Source of the DNA: Catonia carolina
Lineage: Eukaryota > Arthropoda > Insecta > Hemiptera > Achilidae
Reading direction: 5' to 3'
Assembly (NCBI GenBank): GCA_035578175.1
Contig: JAQMRL010000003.1
Coordinates: 92,296,469-92,360,468, forward strand
Length of the DNA stretch: 64,000 bases
The translations under genes and the position numbers were made by a program. Positions 34,186 through 46,209 of this stretch are shown here, piece after piece (within the stretch, counting starts at the first letter, position 1; the number at the start of each line of letters is the position of its first letter). Below the pieces are notes generated by a model, which did no database searches, was not told the origin of the DNA, and saw nothing but the letters and a program-made list of their open reading frames with translations.

Positions 34186-35116
34186 AACAAAATTATTTCT
34201 TGTTTTAAGTATTTTTTTAATAACAAAACATTTTACATGAACGTGTAGTTATTTCCTTGTTAATTGTTAAACTTGTATTCATCTTTGAAAATAAATATGA
34301 CTTATTCAACGGTTTTTGTACTATTCATTGTTGCCTACTATATATAGGCCTGTATCTTTCCAAAGAATAAATTTATATAAATACTGTAAATACTGAAACT
34401 ATCAAGAAATTTGTAGTGGTACAACTATGCTGTACCTATTTAATTTTTATTCATTAGAATGTTAAGAAAAATTATTTTAACCAAATTTCATTTATAGTAA
34501 TTTAAATTATATTTTTCAATTATTTTAATAAATGTTTTGGTTCATAATATTGTTAATATAATTATGATTAACTCTTTGTAAATCACCATTGTTTAAAATA
34601 TTGATTTGTGAAGAAGAAAACCTTTATATGTTGACTTTAAATCAAAAGTTTAAAGAGCGAAGTTTAATTTTATTATGTAAATGGCCAAAGGCCTAAATAA
34701 ATCTTATAATTTGTTAATCAACATATTAATTAATGCACTTATATTAAATAATTGGATTTCATTAAAGAAAAATATGTATTAATAATTTTCCTGAGTTTAT
34801 TTATTAATTGATATATTATCTGGTATTTTCAGATGAATATATATTTACGTGTAACAAAATAACCACATACGGTGGCACGTTACAAATTTACTGGGATAAA
34901 TGTTAGAAGGTACTTTGTTATAACAGTAAACAACATTGTTTTACATTCTAAGATAGAAACATAAAAATTTTTGAACATTTTGTATGTACAAATACGTTTA
35001 ATTTCAACAAAAGAAACCAATACCAAAATTGATGGTTCTATGTCTTCTTCATCTCTAATATTTACACGTTGGAGTATGTTCAACTTAAGAACAATAAGTG
35101 ACTCCTTGACCCAATG
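34186..35116. other. AT-rich intergenic DNA, no gene seen
   Basis: No feature could be supported. Confidence 0.6.
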
Positions 35117-35276
35117 ACATAAGGATTATATGCATGACGTATAAATGATTGTTGTCTTATAAAAATTCAGACCGACCATTTCTGAGAGAGTATGGTTATT
35201 TGAAACCCAACCATCAAAGTACACCGGTAACCACTGCACAGTAATCAAATCCGTATGAAGTACTACCTTTATTTGT
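35117..35276 (-). mobile_element. tRNA-derived SINE family C, partial copy
   Basis: On the minus strand it carries the family body, including GGTTACCGGTGTACTTTGAT and CATACTCTCTCAGAAATGGT. Head and tail are missing. Confidence 0.7.
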
Positions 35277-35461
35277 TTGTAAACAACAAAATAATCTACA
35301 GAAACCTCAAGGTACAGTATATGCAAGACAAAATAAAAATATTTTCGGCAAAATATATAAAAAGACTGGAAAATAATTCTATCAATACTGTCCGGACAAT
35401 AGTAACACAACACCTGACGGACTTATTTTAATATACTTATTTTATTTTTTCATTTATTTAC

Positions 35462-36100
35462 CTGGGCGACTCATATAAAAATTAAAAGACTGACTTTGTA
35501 CGCCAAACTGAAACTATTCCGACTACTTGGCCGCCGCTCTTCACTGACTCTAAAATCTAAATTATTATTATAAAAAATTTATTTTAAACCAATTTGGAGC
35601 TATGGGTTACAAATTTATGGCACAGATGAACCGAGTAACTAACAAAATTTACAAGCATTCAATCAAAATTTGTAGATGTAATTTACCTGCGCACCTTTTT
35701 ATGTCAACAGGAAAATGTTACATGATGACCTGAAAATTCCATTTACAAGTAAATTAGTTAAGTCCAGCTACAGTGTTTGTCTCAGAAAATTGCATGATCA
35801 CCCCAACGAATTGATCACCAAACTATCTGATGCGTCACTACCAGGGAATCCGCAACGCGGGTTTAAACGTCAATGGGCCCGAAATCATCTATAACGTGAT
35901 TTTTTTAAATTTTCTTTTTCTTTCTTCATTTTCTTCTAAAATTGCTATTTCTTTTTCATGCATTAAGAACATTATCTCATAGAAATATACCAATGTTTAT
36001 CACCATTCTTTTTAATTTCTTTTTCTTGTCATTATATTTTTACTCGTTGTATTTTAGTATATTTATATAGTTGCAAATAAAATTATTAAAGATAAAAAAA
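35462..36100 (+). pseudogene. Jockey-type LINE, truncated copy 2
   Basis: It begins at the CTGGGCGACTCATATAAAAA block, which codes the region after KYLGLHFDKRLTWATHIK in copy 1. It runs through a frame-broken thumb region to GNPQRGFKRQWARNHL, a TAA, a 3' UTR closely matching copy 1, and a short A-tail. TATTTAC flanks both ends (35455-35461 and 36101-36107), a plausible short target duplication. A TAA in place of Tyr (near 35574) and frameshifts make it non-functional. The high 3' similarity to 18773-20138 shows the same family. Confidence 0.85.
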
Positions 36101-36107
36101 TATTTAC

Positions 36108-39100
36108 GTTATTGTAATTTGAATGAGAATGGAAATAACACGTTAAAGACAATATTGTACTTGTATTTGTTCTTATAATTTTAATATTATTTATATGTAA
36201 AAACGTTACGATACAAGTTAAATTTTTTTAAGGCGATTCTATAATGAATCATCTCTTCATATTATTATTTTTTCTAAATTTTCATATTATGTTTCCTCAC
36301 TGTTTTTTGTTGAATAGATCGTAAATTTTACTGTTAAAAAAATCTTTATTTAGTCATGTAGGCGAATATGAATGAACCTTATTAAAATAATGTGGTACAA
36401 AAGATTCGACCAATTATTTCAAGTTAAAACATGTATTTGGTAAATTCAGTAGTCGTGTGGAATCCGTTGAAAACAACTGTTATTTCAATAATGATTTAAC
36501 AATTGTGTTTACATGAGTCATTCTGGTTCATCAAAATGACCCATTGATTAGAGTCATGAATTTTCTATGCCTCCGTATCTTCTCTCTATATTGTTCAATT
36601 CCCATATGACTCTTCCTCTTTGTCACCCTCATCGTAGCTGATAACAACCAACCCCCTACCACCAAATACGGAGATACTAGTATCGTTTTGTCACTCATTA
36701 ATGACTACTGTTGTTAAACACCCCCTCGAACTTCTACTGTTCACCCACTACTTATAAACTTGTAAATTACACTTGATAACATCAATCAACTCCTCTCCCC
36801 ACCCAAATGCTACCATAACAGACCGTTCGTTCATTCATGATTCGAACAATAGGTCGTATAAAAACATGCGTTTACATTAGAGAACAATGCGTAAACATAA
36901 TATTTATTACGCTTGTTTGTTCGTTTATTAGTGACTGCTGTCATTCATCTACTGTATAATAAAATATTTCAACGGGTTTTTCCGAGTTATTTTTTTTTCT
37001 TTTCTCGAAATGTTGCTAGAGAAATTTTTGCAATCATATAAAATCTTGTCAATCGTTTAACTTACAAAGCAAAGATATAAGGCGTTTAAAGAGCTATTTT
37101 AGAAAAAATGTAAAATAAATTAAAATTCTTACAAACAATACATAAAATTTATATAAAATTCATAACAAATCTATTCTTCAACCGTCAAGAATTCTTAAAA
37201 TCGGTAAGAAAGTTGACAATCATGGCTTTGTTGTAAATTTGTTTTTACTATGACTATGAGAATTTATTCCTATATTAAAAAGAGCCTAATTTTAGTGACG
37301 TACCAAATCTTAATATTTTGATTACTATTATGAATTTTAGATATTTTTCCAAGCTTCTCTTTACATTATTAGCTACACTGACATTATTAAGCAGTTTAGG
37401 AGACATGGAACTTCAATAAGGTCAGGTACCTCATTAGTTTAAAATAAAAAAATATTTTTTGCTAGCGTAAAGTTATTGTTAATTCTTTTTGTTATTATTA
37501 ATTATATTACACTATTAAATTATTAATATTTTATTAAATATTCATAATTACAAACTCTATAACTCCTTAAAAAAACACCAAAATTTTACTTAATGTATTC
37601 GCCTACATTTAGAAATATTATTAATATAATGTTAAAATTGGTAACAAATTTTATATTAAATACGTTTTGGACAATTTTAGTGGAATTCATTTTTTACCAT
37701 TTTTAATATTTCAACGTTTCTAGTTCATTTTAAAGAAACAAAAACTTAAAACACAAATTATTTTCCAGTGTTTATCACTTTCCTTAGTTTTAAATTATGT
37801 GTAGCGTATTTGAAAGGAAATGATAAGAACATTTTCTGTAAAATTTAGTTAAATTCTTGATTATTGTGTTAACAAACAAACATACAGATCTGTTGTATTT
37901 GTACGTAATTTTTATTTTCTCAGAAAATGGAAAAGTACATAAGTAAGAACAAACAACTACAGATAAATGTATAGAACCATTTGTATTCGATCAATGTGAC
38001 AAAATAAAATTGTCAAGAGAAAGAAAGAGTTTGCAAAGTTTATATTTAGTAAGCAGGAAGTGTAATTAAAAGGTTTCGGAATATTATAGAAGAAAAATAA
38101 CATCAGATTTAATTCCTTCCAATTTCTTATTTTTCCTTATTTCAAACGTTGAACTAAAGTTTCGGGTTGACTGAATTCTTCTTTACGTATTTAATTGAAA
38201 TGCCTTAATTGGTGCCATGGGACTAGCTGTTTGTCATTGTGTAAGACATGGATAATTAAATATAGCTATCAACAGGATAGTTGCAATGTGTACATGTAAG
38301 TGGCACAGAAGATGAAATACCTGACTAAAGTGAATATTTCTCGTTTGAAATTCAAGAAATTATAAACATCGGAAACATGGTACAAATTGTTCATCGTGTT
38401 AATAAATTATCTAGAGGTTATTATTTTAATTAAACTAATTATCTCCCGTTTCTAGAATTGGTTGACAAATACAAAATATGCTCAAAATAAGCTCTTACTT
38501 GACTAAGCCTTCAAATAATGGTTTCGTTTTTTTCAATCCTTGTAAGTTCATGGTTAAATTTATTTGCTTGCTGCAGTTTTGGCAGTATCCCATCATTCAT
38601 GAGCGTCTTTGGAGTATTTATGTGTCATTTTTCACAAAAATTAAAACAAACTTTTAAAACTTACCACAAATTAAGTCTATTTTGCTACATGCTATTTAAT
38701 TAAATTATTAAGAATTTGGCAATGAACACGTACTTACCTAGATATGATAATAATATAGTGGTTTAAATAGTTTTTGTTTATTTTTGTGATTTTTTGCTTG
38801 TAAAGTATGACATTGAAGTCAAAGACAAGTGTTTTTGTTTGTTTTGTTTATGATAAAAAACTATATTGTCAAGTAAGTTAACTTTTTTCTTTTTGGTTAA
38901 TTATATCGCAAACTCTAAAATTAAAATGCAAAAGAAAAAATACTTGTGTTACGTTTGTTTTTTCTTTCTTGTTGCGTTTTAACATAATGCAAAATCCAAC
39001 TCCGCCCTGGTGATCAAACGACCATAGTTGATATTGCCTGCAAGATAAATATTTATTTTTATTTTTTATTTTGATATGTTTTAAGTTATTTATTTATGGT

Positions 39101-40429
39101 CGCATTAACAACGCATAATTAGCGATCAGTTATTACAACAAAATGGTTTTGATTTTTTAGTTTACAAGTTTGTATCTTATTTTGTTAGTTTTTTTATGTA
39201 AGATTTACAGTATTTTGTTCAATAAAGGCAAGATATTATTATTATTGTTAATATTATTAGTGAAACAAATAATATTAATTATATGTAAAAGCATTTGAAA
39301 TTGATTTTTCATGTTGTTAGTGTTCTCAGCGACAGTGGGGTAAAGAACAAAATTACGAAAACGTCCTTCATTTACTAAAACTCTTACAACCATGCTCATA
39401 AAAAATTCGCTAATTAAATAAAATAATCAAGGTAAAATACAAAGAATAGGGAAGAATTAATTTCATCAAACCTAATTAATAGTAATTATTGAACGGAAAC
39501 AACTAGCAAATAATTTTATGAAATATTTTCAACGTAAATTATTTTAAGTTAAGGTTTTAAATCATTGCAGTGAATATTAAAATGAAATAAAACTACTCTC
39601 TCAGAACTTGTTCACGTTTGAACCTAAATCCTCAAAGCTTACTATTTTAAACTCTGTTTGCGGGATTGATTCAATTTATGATAGTAAGTGTTTAATCACT
39701 AAATAACCGTCAGATAGAAACAAAACGTAAAAGTAAAATTAATTTAAACATACGGTGTACAACTCTGGGAAATATCTGCCAATTTCAACATCGATATGAA
39801 CGGTTCCAGTCAACAACTATCAGAAACATGTTCAACATAATTATATTCTACAACACACTCATTTATGAGAGCTTAAGAAAAATAAAAAAGTTTCAATTTC
39901 ATTGTTAATTAATTGTGTAGGCTACAGAAACATAAAAATGGACTATAGTATTCGTCATATCATTATGAGCTAGAAGATCGATTGAATCAACCACTATATT
40001 GCCGTAATGCATTTCCTATGTAGGCTTATCACCTGTATAAATATCTCACGACTAGCACACGTGCATAATAAAATGACTGTATGTACCTCACATAAGGTAC
40101 GTAACTAATGTATTATGGTTTTGTTTCGATTTTTAGTTAATTATGTGTTTACTTTGTCTTTTCTTCGTGTGTCGAAACCTTACGTTACTTATAATTATTT
40201 GTTATACGCGACAACGCTGGAATGCGAGGAGGAAGATGGAGCTGTTAATAATACCAGACATTGAAGCTCACAGTGATATGACGCCACTATAGCAATGAAT
40301 TTATTAAACAATAGTTTAATTCTAAACAATTTTTTGTTTCTAGAACAGGGTATGTTTAACATTTTTGTCTGATGGTATCTGACTGTAATCGCTGTGAGAT
40401 CTCTTTGAATTTACAGATGTTTTACTTAA
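36108..40429. other. Long AT-rich tract without a recognisable gene
   Basis: Over 4 kb I see no domain, no SINE head and no terminal repeats apart from a SINE-tail remnant at 39082. The segment 36590-36790 is less AT-rich and pyrimidine-biased but unrecognised. Confidence 0.55.
39082..39130 (-). repeat. SINE D/E tail remnant
   Basis: On the minus strand, GTTAATGCGACCATAAATAA resembles the shared tail of families D and E (GTTGATGCGAC..TAAATAA). No head remains. Confidence 0.4.
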
Positions 40430-41045
40430 ACACAGTTAAACAAGAAATTTCAAAATTCAGTAATAATTATTTGGACAGGGTTTATGAACATAAAATCGTG
40501 TTAGCAATAAGTTTATAGGACGATAGTGTAAATCTAATTCAAGGTTGAAAAGATTCGGACTTGCCTTAACGATCTGTAATCAAAATTTAGCGTAATATTC
40601 TTCTATATTTTATTTATTTATTTACTTTATTTACCTTTATTATTATTTATTTTAAATATCTTATTTATAAACATCACAAAGCAAACATAGATAGATGTTT
40701 AACTTTTAATAGTTTTTTCACTTTCCTGGCAGATTAGGTATTTACTTTTCAATGAAAATGAATATATTGTAACGTAGCAATAAGTAAGATGAAGTATAAA
40801 AAATTGTATAACTTAAAATACAAGGTTGAAACGTTTGAAAATTTGGATTTACCTTATAAATCCTTGTAGATACCTTGCAGTTATTAAAAATTTAGTGTAA
40901 CAGTCTTTGCATTTTACTTACTTTACATTCTATTTTATTGTTATCGTAAATATTACAGAGGTTAAAGACCGATGAATTATTTATTTCGTTTAGTTTATCA
41001 CAATCTTTACCGTATCGAAGTTACTTATTGTTTGAATAAAATAAT
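40430..41045 (+). repeat. Two tandem diverged units of an unnamed repeat
   Basis: Unit 1 (about 40430-40790) and unit 2 (about 40800-41045) share, in order: a TTGAAA..TTCGGACTTRCCTTA-type block, TTAAAATTTAGYGTAA, a TATTTATTTACTTTATT run, and TATTACAGAGG or ATCACAAAGC with a following TAGATG or CGATGAATT. A third unit is at 47470-47810. The class is unknown. Confidence 0.5.
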
Positions 41046-42266
41046 AAAAGGCCTTAATGTATGAGTAGAATTAAGCAAAAAAACCTAATGTGTATACATA
41101 TAAAATGACTAATATCATTGTTTCTTTTATGAATTTATCAGAAAGTTTGATAGTTCTCCTGAAAAATCCCGATGGAAATACGATAAAGTTTAATACAGTC
41201 ATGAAGTAGTACAGTTAAAAATTAGAAAAATATGTACCAAAGGATAATCGAAAAATAATCTGTTATCCTCTAATTCAATGATTTTGCTTTTGTTTGTAAA
41301 ATATTTCTTTAAATTGGTTTTAAATTTTAATTACAAAAAGTTACCCGTTTAATTTTTGATAAAATCGTATGTGTTAGTAAATATTGTACGGTATTGTTCA
41401 CTTATTTCTTTTCATCGTCGTTGAAAAAAGGAAGTTTTAATTAAAAATTATGAATGTAGATTTGGGGGGGAAATGTCTATTATGTGTATTCAGACCACAT
41501 GCGGAGTATGCAAACTGAAATAAAAGTACCGAAAGGTTTCGTATTATTGAATAATGAATAAAAATACAATGGACTCGGGTGTAACCGTTGAATCAGTGCA
41601 CGATACGAGGTTTGTTAGAAAACCTGGTACAGGCTTGTTTTATAATTACATAGCCTAACAAGAGCGTGGAACGTTGGGAAAAGTAAAAATGGTGTCGACG
41701 AAGCAGGGAGTAGAGGATTCAAGTGTAATTTCCGGCCCAGGCTTCGAACCGATTAAAAGTAGCTGGGTTTTTTTTCTTGATAAGCCCAATAACGCGAGTA
41801 GAGTGTGATGAAAATAACGGTGCAGGGTAAAATAAGTAAAATGAGCAAACACTTTCTTACTAAAGAAGAAAACACAAACTGCCAAGAATTTTTATAAAAT
41901 TACCTCAACCCTTAACAACCTATGTGTTGAAAGGGTTCGATAAGATTGTTCTTGTTGATATGATAGGCTTAGTTCAAGTTCCTCAGATAAAAGTTCTGAT
42001 TTTGACTTAACCAATATTCTTTAATAAGTTCAAGGCTTAATTCCAGACATTTCGATTTTCTTTCCTAAACAATGTTTGTACGTAACATTATAGTTCAATG
42101 TTCTTATTTTATTGTATAACACATAAGATATAATATACAGGGTGCTCAAAAAGTATTATTACGGTTACTTCTAACTAAAAATAAATACAAATTATTAAAA
42201 ATTATGTACAATAATAAAAACTCATTTATGATTACCTTTGTCTGTCGTAGATGGCCATCTTGGATT
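41046..42266. other. AT-rich intergenic DNA, no gene seen
   Basis: No feature could be supported. The GC-richer 41640-41790 is unrecognised. Confidence 0.55.
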
Positions 42267-42444
42267 TACAGTCGGACTTCTATTTATCGAACTTCTGCAT
42301 ATTAGAGTATTTCTTGAGTCCCGCGAAATTTTAATGGAAAAATCTCTGTATACCGAAAACAAATTCTATAAATCGAACTTAATTTTAGTGAAAATATAAA
42401 TAGAATTCTATATAGCCGTCCCATAACACACTAGTCAATCCGAA

Positions 42445-42449
42445 ACACA

Positions 42450-42502
<53 letters not shown>
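42445..42502. repeat. (CA)n(GA)n compound microsatellite
   Basis: About eleven CA units are followed by an interrupted GA run, inside the pogo/Tigger element. Confidence 0.92.
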
Positions 42503-42574
42503 TAACGTGACAATACAGTATGTTGACCTCTGTGGTCAACGTAGAAGAGTAGTGTGGTACTTGTATATTATGCA

Positions 42575-43034
42575 CGATCAAAAATATGTAAATACGATGG
42601 TGTGGACAAAGCAGTTCTCAAATGGGTAAAAATGTAACGAGATAAAAATATTCCTAAGCATAAGAGAAAAGTTGTTCTTTTTGTGGACGATTGCCCTGCA
42701 CATCCGTCTTCTGTCTCAAAAAGTTAGTAAACGTGAAGCTTGTTTTCCCCCTCCAAATACCACGTCAAAACTACAACCTAAGGGCCAAGGTGTTATTAAA
42801 ACTCTAAAAATGTACTGTAGAAAACAGGTTCTCAAGAGACTTATTCTTGCGTTAGAAAATGACAAACCTATTGAAAATATTATTACCCTCAGGCTATCTA
42901 TGTCAGAATTAGTAAAGTTGTGGTTAAATTATGTAGCGAAATCGACGATAAAAAATTGTTTTTTAAAAGCCAGCTTCACTGACAAAACTGTTGTGGAAGA
43001 AATTTATGTACTACCACAAAATGAGGAATGTTGA
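42575..43034 (+). pseudogene. pogo/Tigger transposase remnant
   Basis: A short DGVDKAVLKWV-like segment from the DNA-binding half is followed by KVVLFVDDCPAHPSS, the central catalytic-Asp region of the DDE_1 (CENP-B/jerky/Tigger) family. After one frameshift come FPPPNTTSKLQPKGQGVIKTLKMYCRKQVLKRLI and later LVKLWLNYVAKSTIKNCFLKA. NTTSKLQP followed by a GVI segment is diagnostic of the family. The position just before GQGVI, normally Asp in QPMDQGVI, reads Lys-Gly, so the third catalytic Asp is lost. The N-terminal HTH is almost wholly deleted. It is inactive. Confidence 0.88.
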
Positions 43035-43234
43035 GCCCATTGGCAGGTACGATCAACGACGATATTTTACTCAATGAATTTTTAAGAGTAGATGAAGACG
43101 TTATTGTGGTAGAATATCCAACAGATGCATATTTTTCGTTACTGTTATTATTTTATTATTTTTTACCAAAATACAGTATCATTTAAGTATAGTGCCTTCT
43201 AATACTGTACAATAAAACAAATGTTAGTGTAAAC

Positions 43235-43452
43235 TTCTTCTTCAGGTGCCTTCTCCATTACGAAGGTTGGCTATCATCATGGTCAGTCGTACCTTGTCCA
43301 CTGCTGCTCTGAATAGGTCATGCGACGAGCAGTTAAACGCTTCTCTCAGATTTCTTAACCAGGATATTCGTCTGAGTCCCACCGAGCGTTTACCAACGAG
43401 TTTCCCTTGAATTATGAGATGCAGAATCTCGTATTTAGGCCCCCTCATGATG
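43235..43452 (-). mobile_element. RTE-type LINE fragment nested in the pogo/Tigger element
   Basis: This 218-bp minus-strand fragment encodes GLRRISWLRNLREAF..SSHDLFRAAVDKVRLTMMIANLRNGEGT. It parallels the C-terminus of the RTE RT at 57190-58992 (GRRRISWMVNLRGWF..SVQLFRAAGSKVRIMMMIANLRRGAGI). A perfect 13-bp duplication, TGTTAGTGTAAAC, flanks it (43222-43234 and 43453-43465). Its tail is GAAGAA rather than poly-A, like the tail at 57175. It is a strongly 5'-truncated retroposed copy of a related but distinct RTE. Confidence 0.93.
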
Positions 43453-43627
43453 TGTTAGTGTAAACAAAAACTGTTTTTTAGGCAATATGGTAACCGTCGA
43501 GTAATCTCACGTAATATAAGTATCAGTCTTAATGAGAAAAAAAAACAGCATTTCTCTTTATCGAAGTTTCTGTATATAAACTTTTTGTAAGGAAACTACA
43601 ATTATGATATGTGGAGGTCCGACTGTA

Positions 43628-44484
43628 TTTCTATCTTACTGAATAAATGGTTTTCGAGAAGAACTGTATTAGGAACACACACACAAACACACATGCAATC
43701 ATCATCACATCGTCGTCATCCTAGTCGTAAAACACATCCAGTCCTATACATGTATGCACTTCTCCGATTTGAACCAAAAAAGTAAGCTAATATCGTTTTG
43801 TTAAGTGATAAAGATGTTTAGTCTTCATAAAGTCATTTAAATATTTTTTATATCCCGTTCGTTATCCGAGCGAGGAATTCAAAGATTGAACACAAAAACA
43901 GAAAATTAATAAACCAAATTTTATTATAAAAATAAAGTGTAATTGTATAAATAAAAGAACAAACATAAGAAAAATTGACCAATAAATACATAAATGACGT
44001 TTTACAATGTAAATTCTTAGTACTCATGTGTATTGTTTTCAAAATTTCATTTTGTTTATTGTTGTGCTTTTGTTAGAATTAAGAAAAAATTTAATGAATA
44101 AAATTTAAATTTATTAATTTATAGAGAGAAGTAGGAAAATGTTGTAGAAGGAGTACTTCTGAGTTTGCGAATTACTTATTAGTTGCTACTCGATGGCAAT
44201 TTTCCAGTAAAAATTACAAAATAAATTTAAGATAAAATGGTAGACTTCATACGTATAGCGTACTCTTAGAAATAAAGTTTACTTAGTACATTTTAGATTT
44301 CAAAGAAATAGATCCTATATATTATATTAAAAATTTTATAATTTGACAAGTCTGTGACAGTATCCTCAAGAAACTCCTATAATACGACTCCATCGCAAAA
44401 GAATCAGTAATTCACCCTACTATAAATGTTTATTTGAACTTTCCCTTTAATTTTAAAATTCGTATTTTATGTTTAATTGTAGAC
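43628..44484. other. AT-rich intergenic DNA, no gene seen
   Basis: It holds a short ACACACAC/ATCATCATC-type simple stretch near 43675-43725. No gene. Confidence 0.6.
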
Positions 44485-44495
44485 AACTTCTAATT

Positions 44496-44884
44496 GTTGT
44501 TTAGGTCAACAGCCGAAAAGCTGGTTTGAACCTCTGGAGGTTTTACCAAGTAAAAACGAGGAGTGAGATGGTTTACTATTGCCTTACTCACTGAGTTGAA
44601 AGAGTATGCTTATCAGCAAGCCAGGCTCTCCGAACAGCATCCACTTTCCACCCTGCAAATGACACCTTCACTTCATTTACCACAGGGTCTGGCTTTATAG
44701 TGAAATCGTTACTCTCAGAGAAGATAACTCTGACTAGTGTCTTTTACACCTCTATCCCTTCTGTTCTTAAATAGTTCAGTCATATAATTGGCTGACTATG
44801 TAATAAGAAACAGAACTATATTTTTTAGCCTTGGAACCAACAGATCAAGTGAAAAAATCCACTCCACCTGCCCATTATGGGCAT
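44496..44884 (-). mobile_element. SINE-like retroposon family A, copy 7 (full length)
   Basis: This 389-bp copy has a perfect 11-bp duplication, AACTTCTAATT, at 44485-44495 and 44885-44895. The (CAA)n end is at its left side. Confidence 0.88.
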
Positions 44885-45116
44885 AACTTCTAATTAATTA
44901 CCTGTTTTATACTATGAGTATAACATTGGGTAAAGATATCAGATGAATTGATGTTCCATAGCCGAGCGAGTGAGAGGGAGATATGTGGCATAACTACGCA
45001 TGCGCCCAAAGGTCTTTACTGTTATAATCCAAATCTGAAAACATACTACAGTCGTCAACTTGACCCGTGCTAGTGTGTAGGCCTACGTTATTATAATGTT
45101 AATAATATAATGTTAC

Positions 45117-45139
45117 GTGTGTGTGTGTGTGTGTGTGTG
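45117..45139. repeat. (GT)n microsatellite
   Basis: About eleven GT units. Confidence 0.9.
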
Positions 45140-45145
45140 ATTAGG

Positions 45146-45294
45146 TTTTTTTTGTTTATCGTCCGACTGTTCTGCAATTACTGCTAATGCAGACGGTGAA
45201 GGATGAAATGATTTTTGTAACGTATGAAAATATGCCGTGCCTGAATGGCATTAGAGAGGCGAGCACGTTACCAACTACGGCAATGCGGCCGGCA
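45146..45294 (-). mobile_element. tRNA-derived SINE family E, shortened copy
   Basis: The minus strand starts GCCGGCCGCATTGCCGTAGT and continues TTGGTAACGTGCTCGCC. The B-box region is deleted, and the CATATTTTCATACGTTAC body follows. Confidence 0.7.
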
Positions 45295-45803
45295 ACTGGG
45301 TTTGAGTGTTATGAACAACAAATACATTATGATAACTGAATAAAGGAAGGTAAGCAAATAATAGAATAAGACTGCTTGTTGGTTTACTGCATGCATAAAC
45401 GCTTGCTTACAACAATGAGAAAAATTATACAATGTTATTGGAATGGCGCGTATGGCTTGTGCGAGTGAGAGCATTAGCATTATCTCTCTCTCACGGCTAG
45501 GGGACTTTAGTTCATCTGAACACTGTATTGGACTTTTTAATCAAATAACTGATGTTATTTTGTAAATGTATTTATCATCACTATTGGTGGTTATTCTGTT
45601 ACAGTGTAGTTGAAAATGAAGAAATATAGTACAAAAAATAGTGTACATGTTTCTTGAACCTCTTGACAAACAGTGACACATATTTGGCCAATAACACCAC
45701 AGTTTGATATCGTTCAACTATTTTGACACCCATTTGCCACATATGTTGAAAGAATCCTTAGTTGGCTGCATTGCTCTCATGTTGAATTATCAGCTGTTAT
45801 TTA

Positions 45804-46204
45804 TACGTGCTGCCCAAAACAGGCAGATCGAGTGTTAAATCATTTAAACTCGATTTGCAATTTCCAGGGCTATAAAAAATAGTTCTGTTTCTTATCACAT
45901 AGGCAGCCAATTATATGACTGAAACATTTAAGAACAGAAGAAGTAGAGGAGTAAAAGACACTAGTCAAAGTTATCTCTTCTGAGAGTAATTAGTTTAATT
46001 ATACAGCGAGACCTTGTGGTTAATAAAGTGTAGGTGTCTTTTGAAGAGTGGAAAGTAAATGCTTTTCAAAGGACCTGACATGCTGATAAGCATACTTTTC
46101 GATTCAGTGAGGAAGACTATTTTAAACAACCTCACTCCTCGTTTTACTTAGTAAAGCCTCAAGAGGTTAAAACCAGCCTTTCGGCTGATGACCTAAACAA
46201 CATC
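45804..46204 (+). mobile_element. SINE-like retroposon family A, copy 8
   Basis: It is full length with CCTAAACAACAT at the 3' end. The flanks ATTTATACGT and ATTTATATGT form a 9/10 target duplication. It shares the ACATTTAAGAACAGAAGAAG variant with copy 5. Confidence 0.82.
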
Positions 46205-46209
46205 ATTTA

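Larger units (their letters stand above)
42269..43625 (+). mobile_element. pogo/Tigger-type DNA transposon with a nested insertion
   Basis: The ends CAGTCGGACTTC and (inverted) CAGTCGGACCTCC define 1357 bp flanked by TA (42267-42268 and 43626-43627). These termini and the TA duplication are typical of pogo/Tigger elements. A broken transposase lies inside. A (CA)n(GA)n microsatellite (42445-42502) and a 218-bp RTE fragment (43235-43452) interrupt it. Confidence 0.88.
44940..45518. mobile_element. Inverted-repeat (MITE-like) element carrying a SINE E
   Basis: The left end, CAGATGAATTGATGTTCC, and the inverted right end, CAGATGAACTAAAGTCCCC, continue as an imperfect ~45-75-bp terminal repeat (both with TAGCCG and GAGAGNGAGATA). 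A SINE E copy and a GT repeat lie inside. No target duplication is convincing, and the superfamily is unknown. Confidence 0.55.

Noticed and set aside
35126..35413. 95-codon minus-strand frame
   Set aside because: Most of it is the reading of a family C SINE body, not a gene.
43242..43448. Small host gene on the minus strand
   Set aside because: The frame matches the C-terminus of the RTE reverse transcriptase and is bracketed by a 13-bp target duplication, so it is a retroposed fragment.
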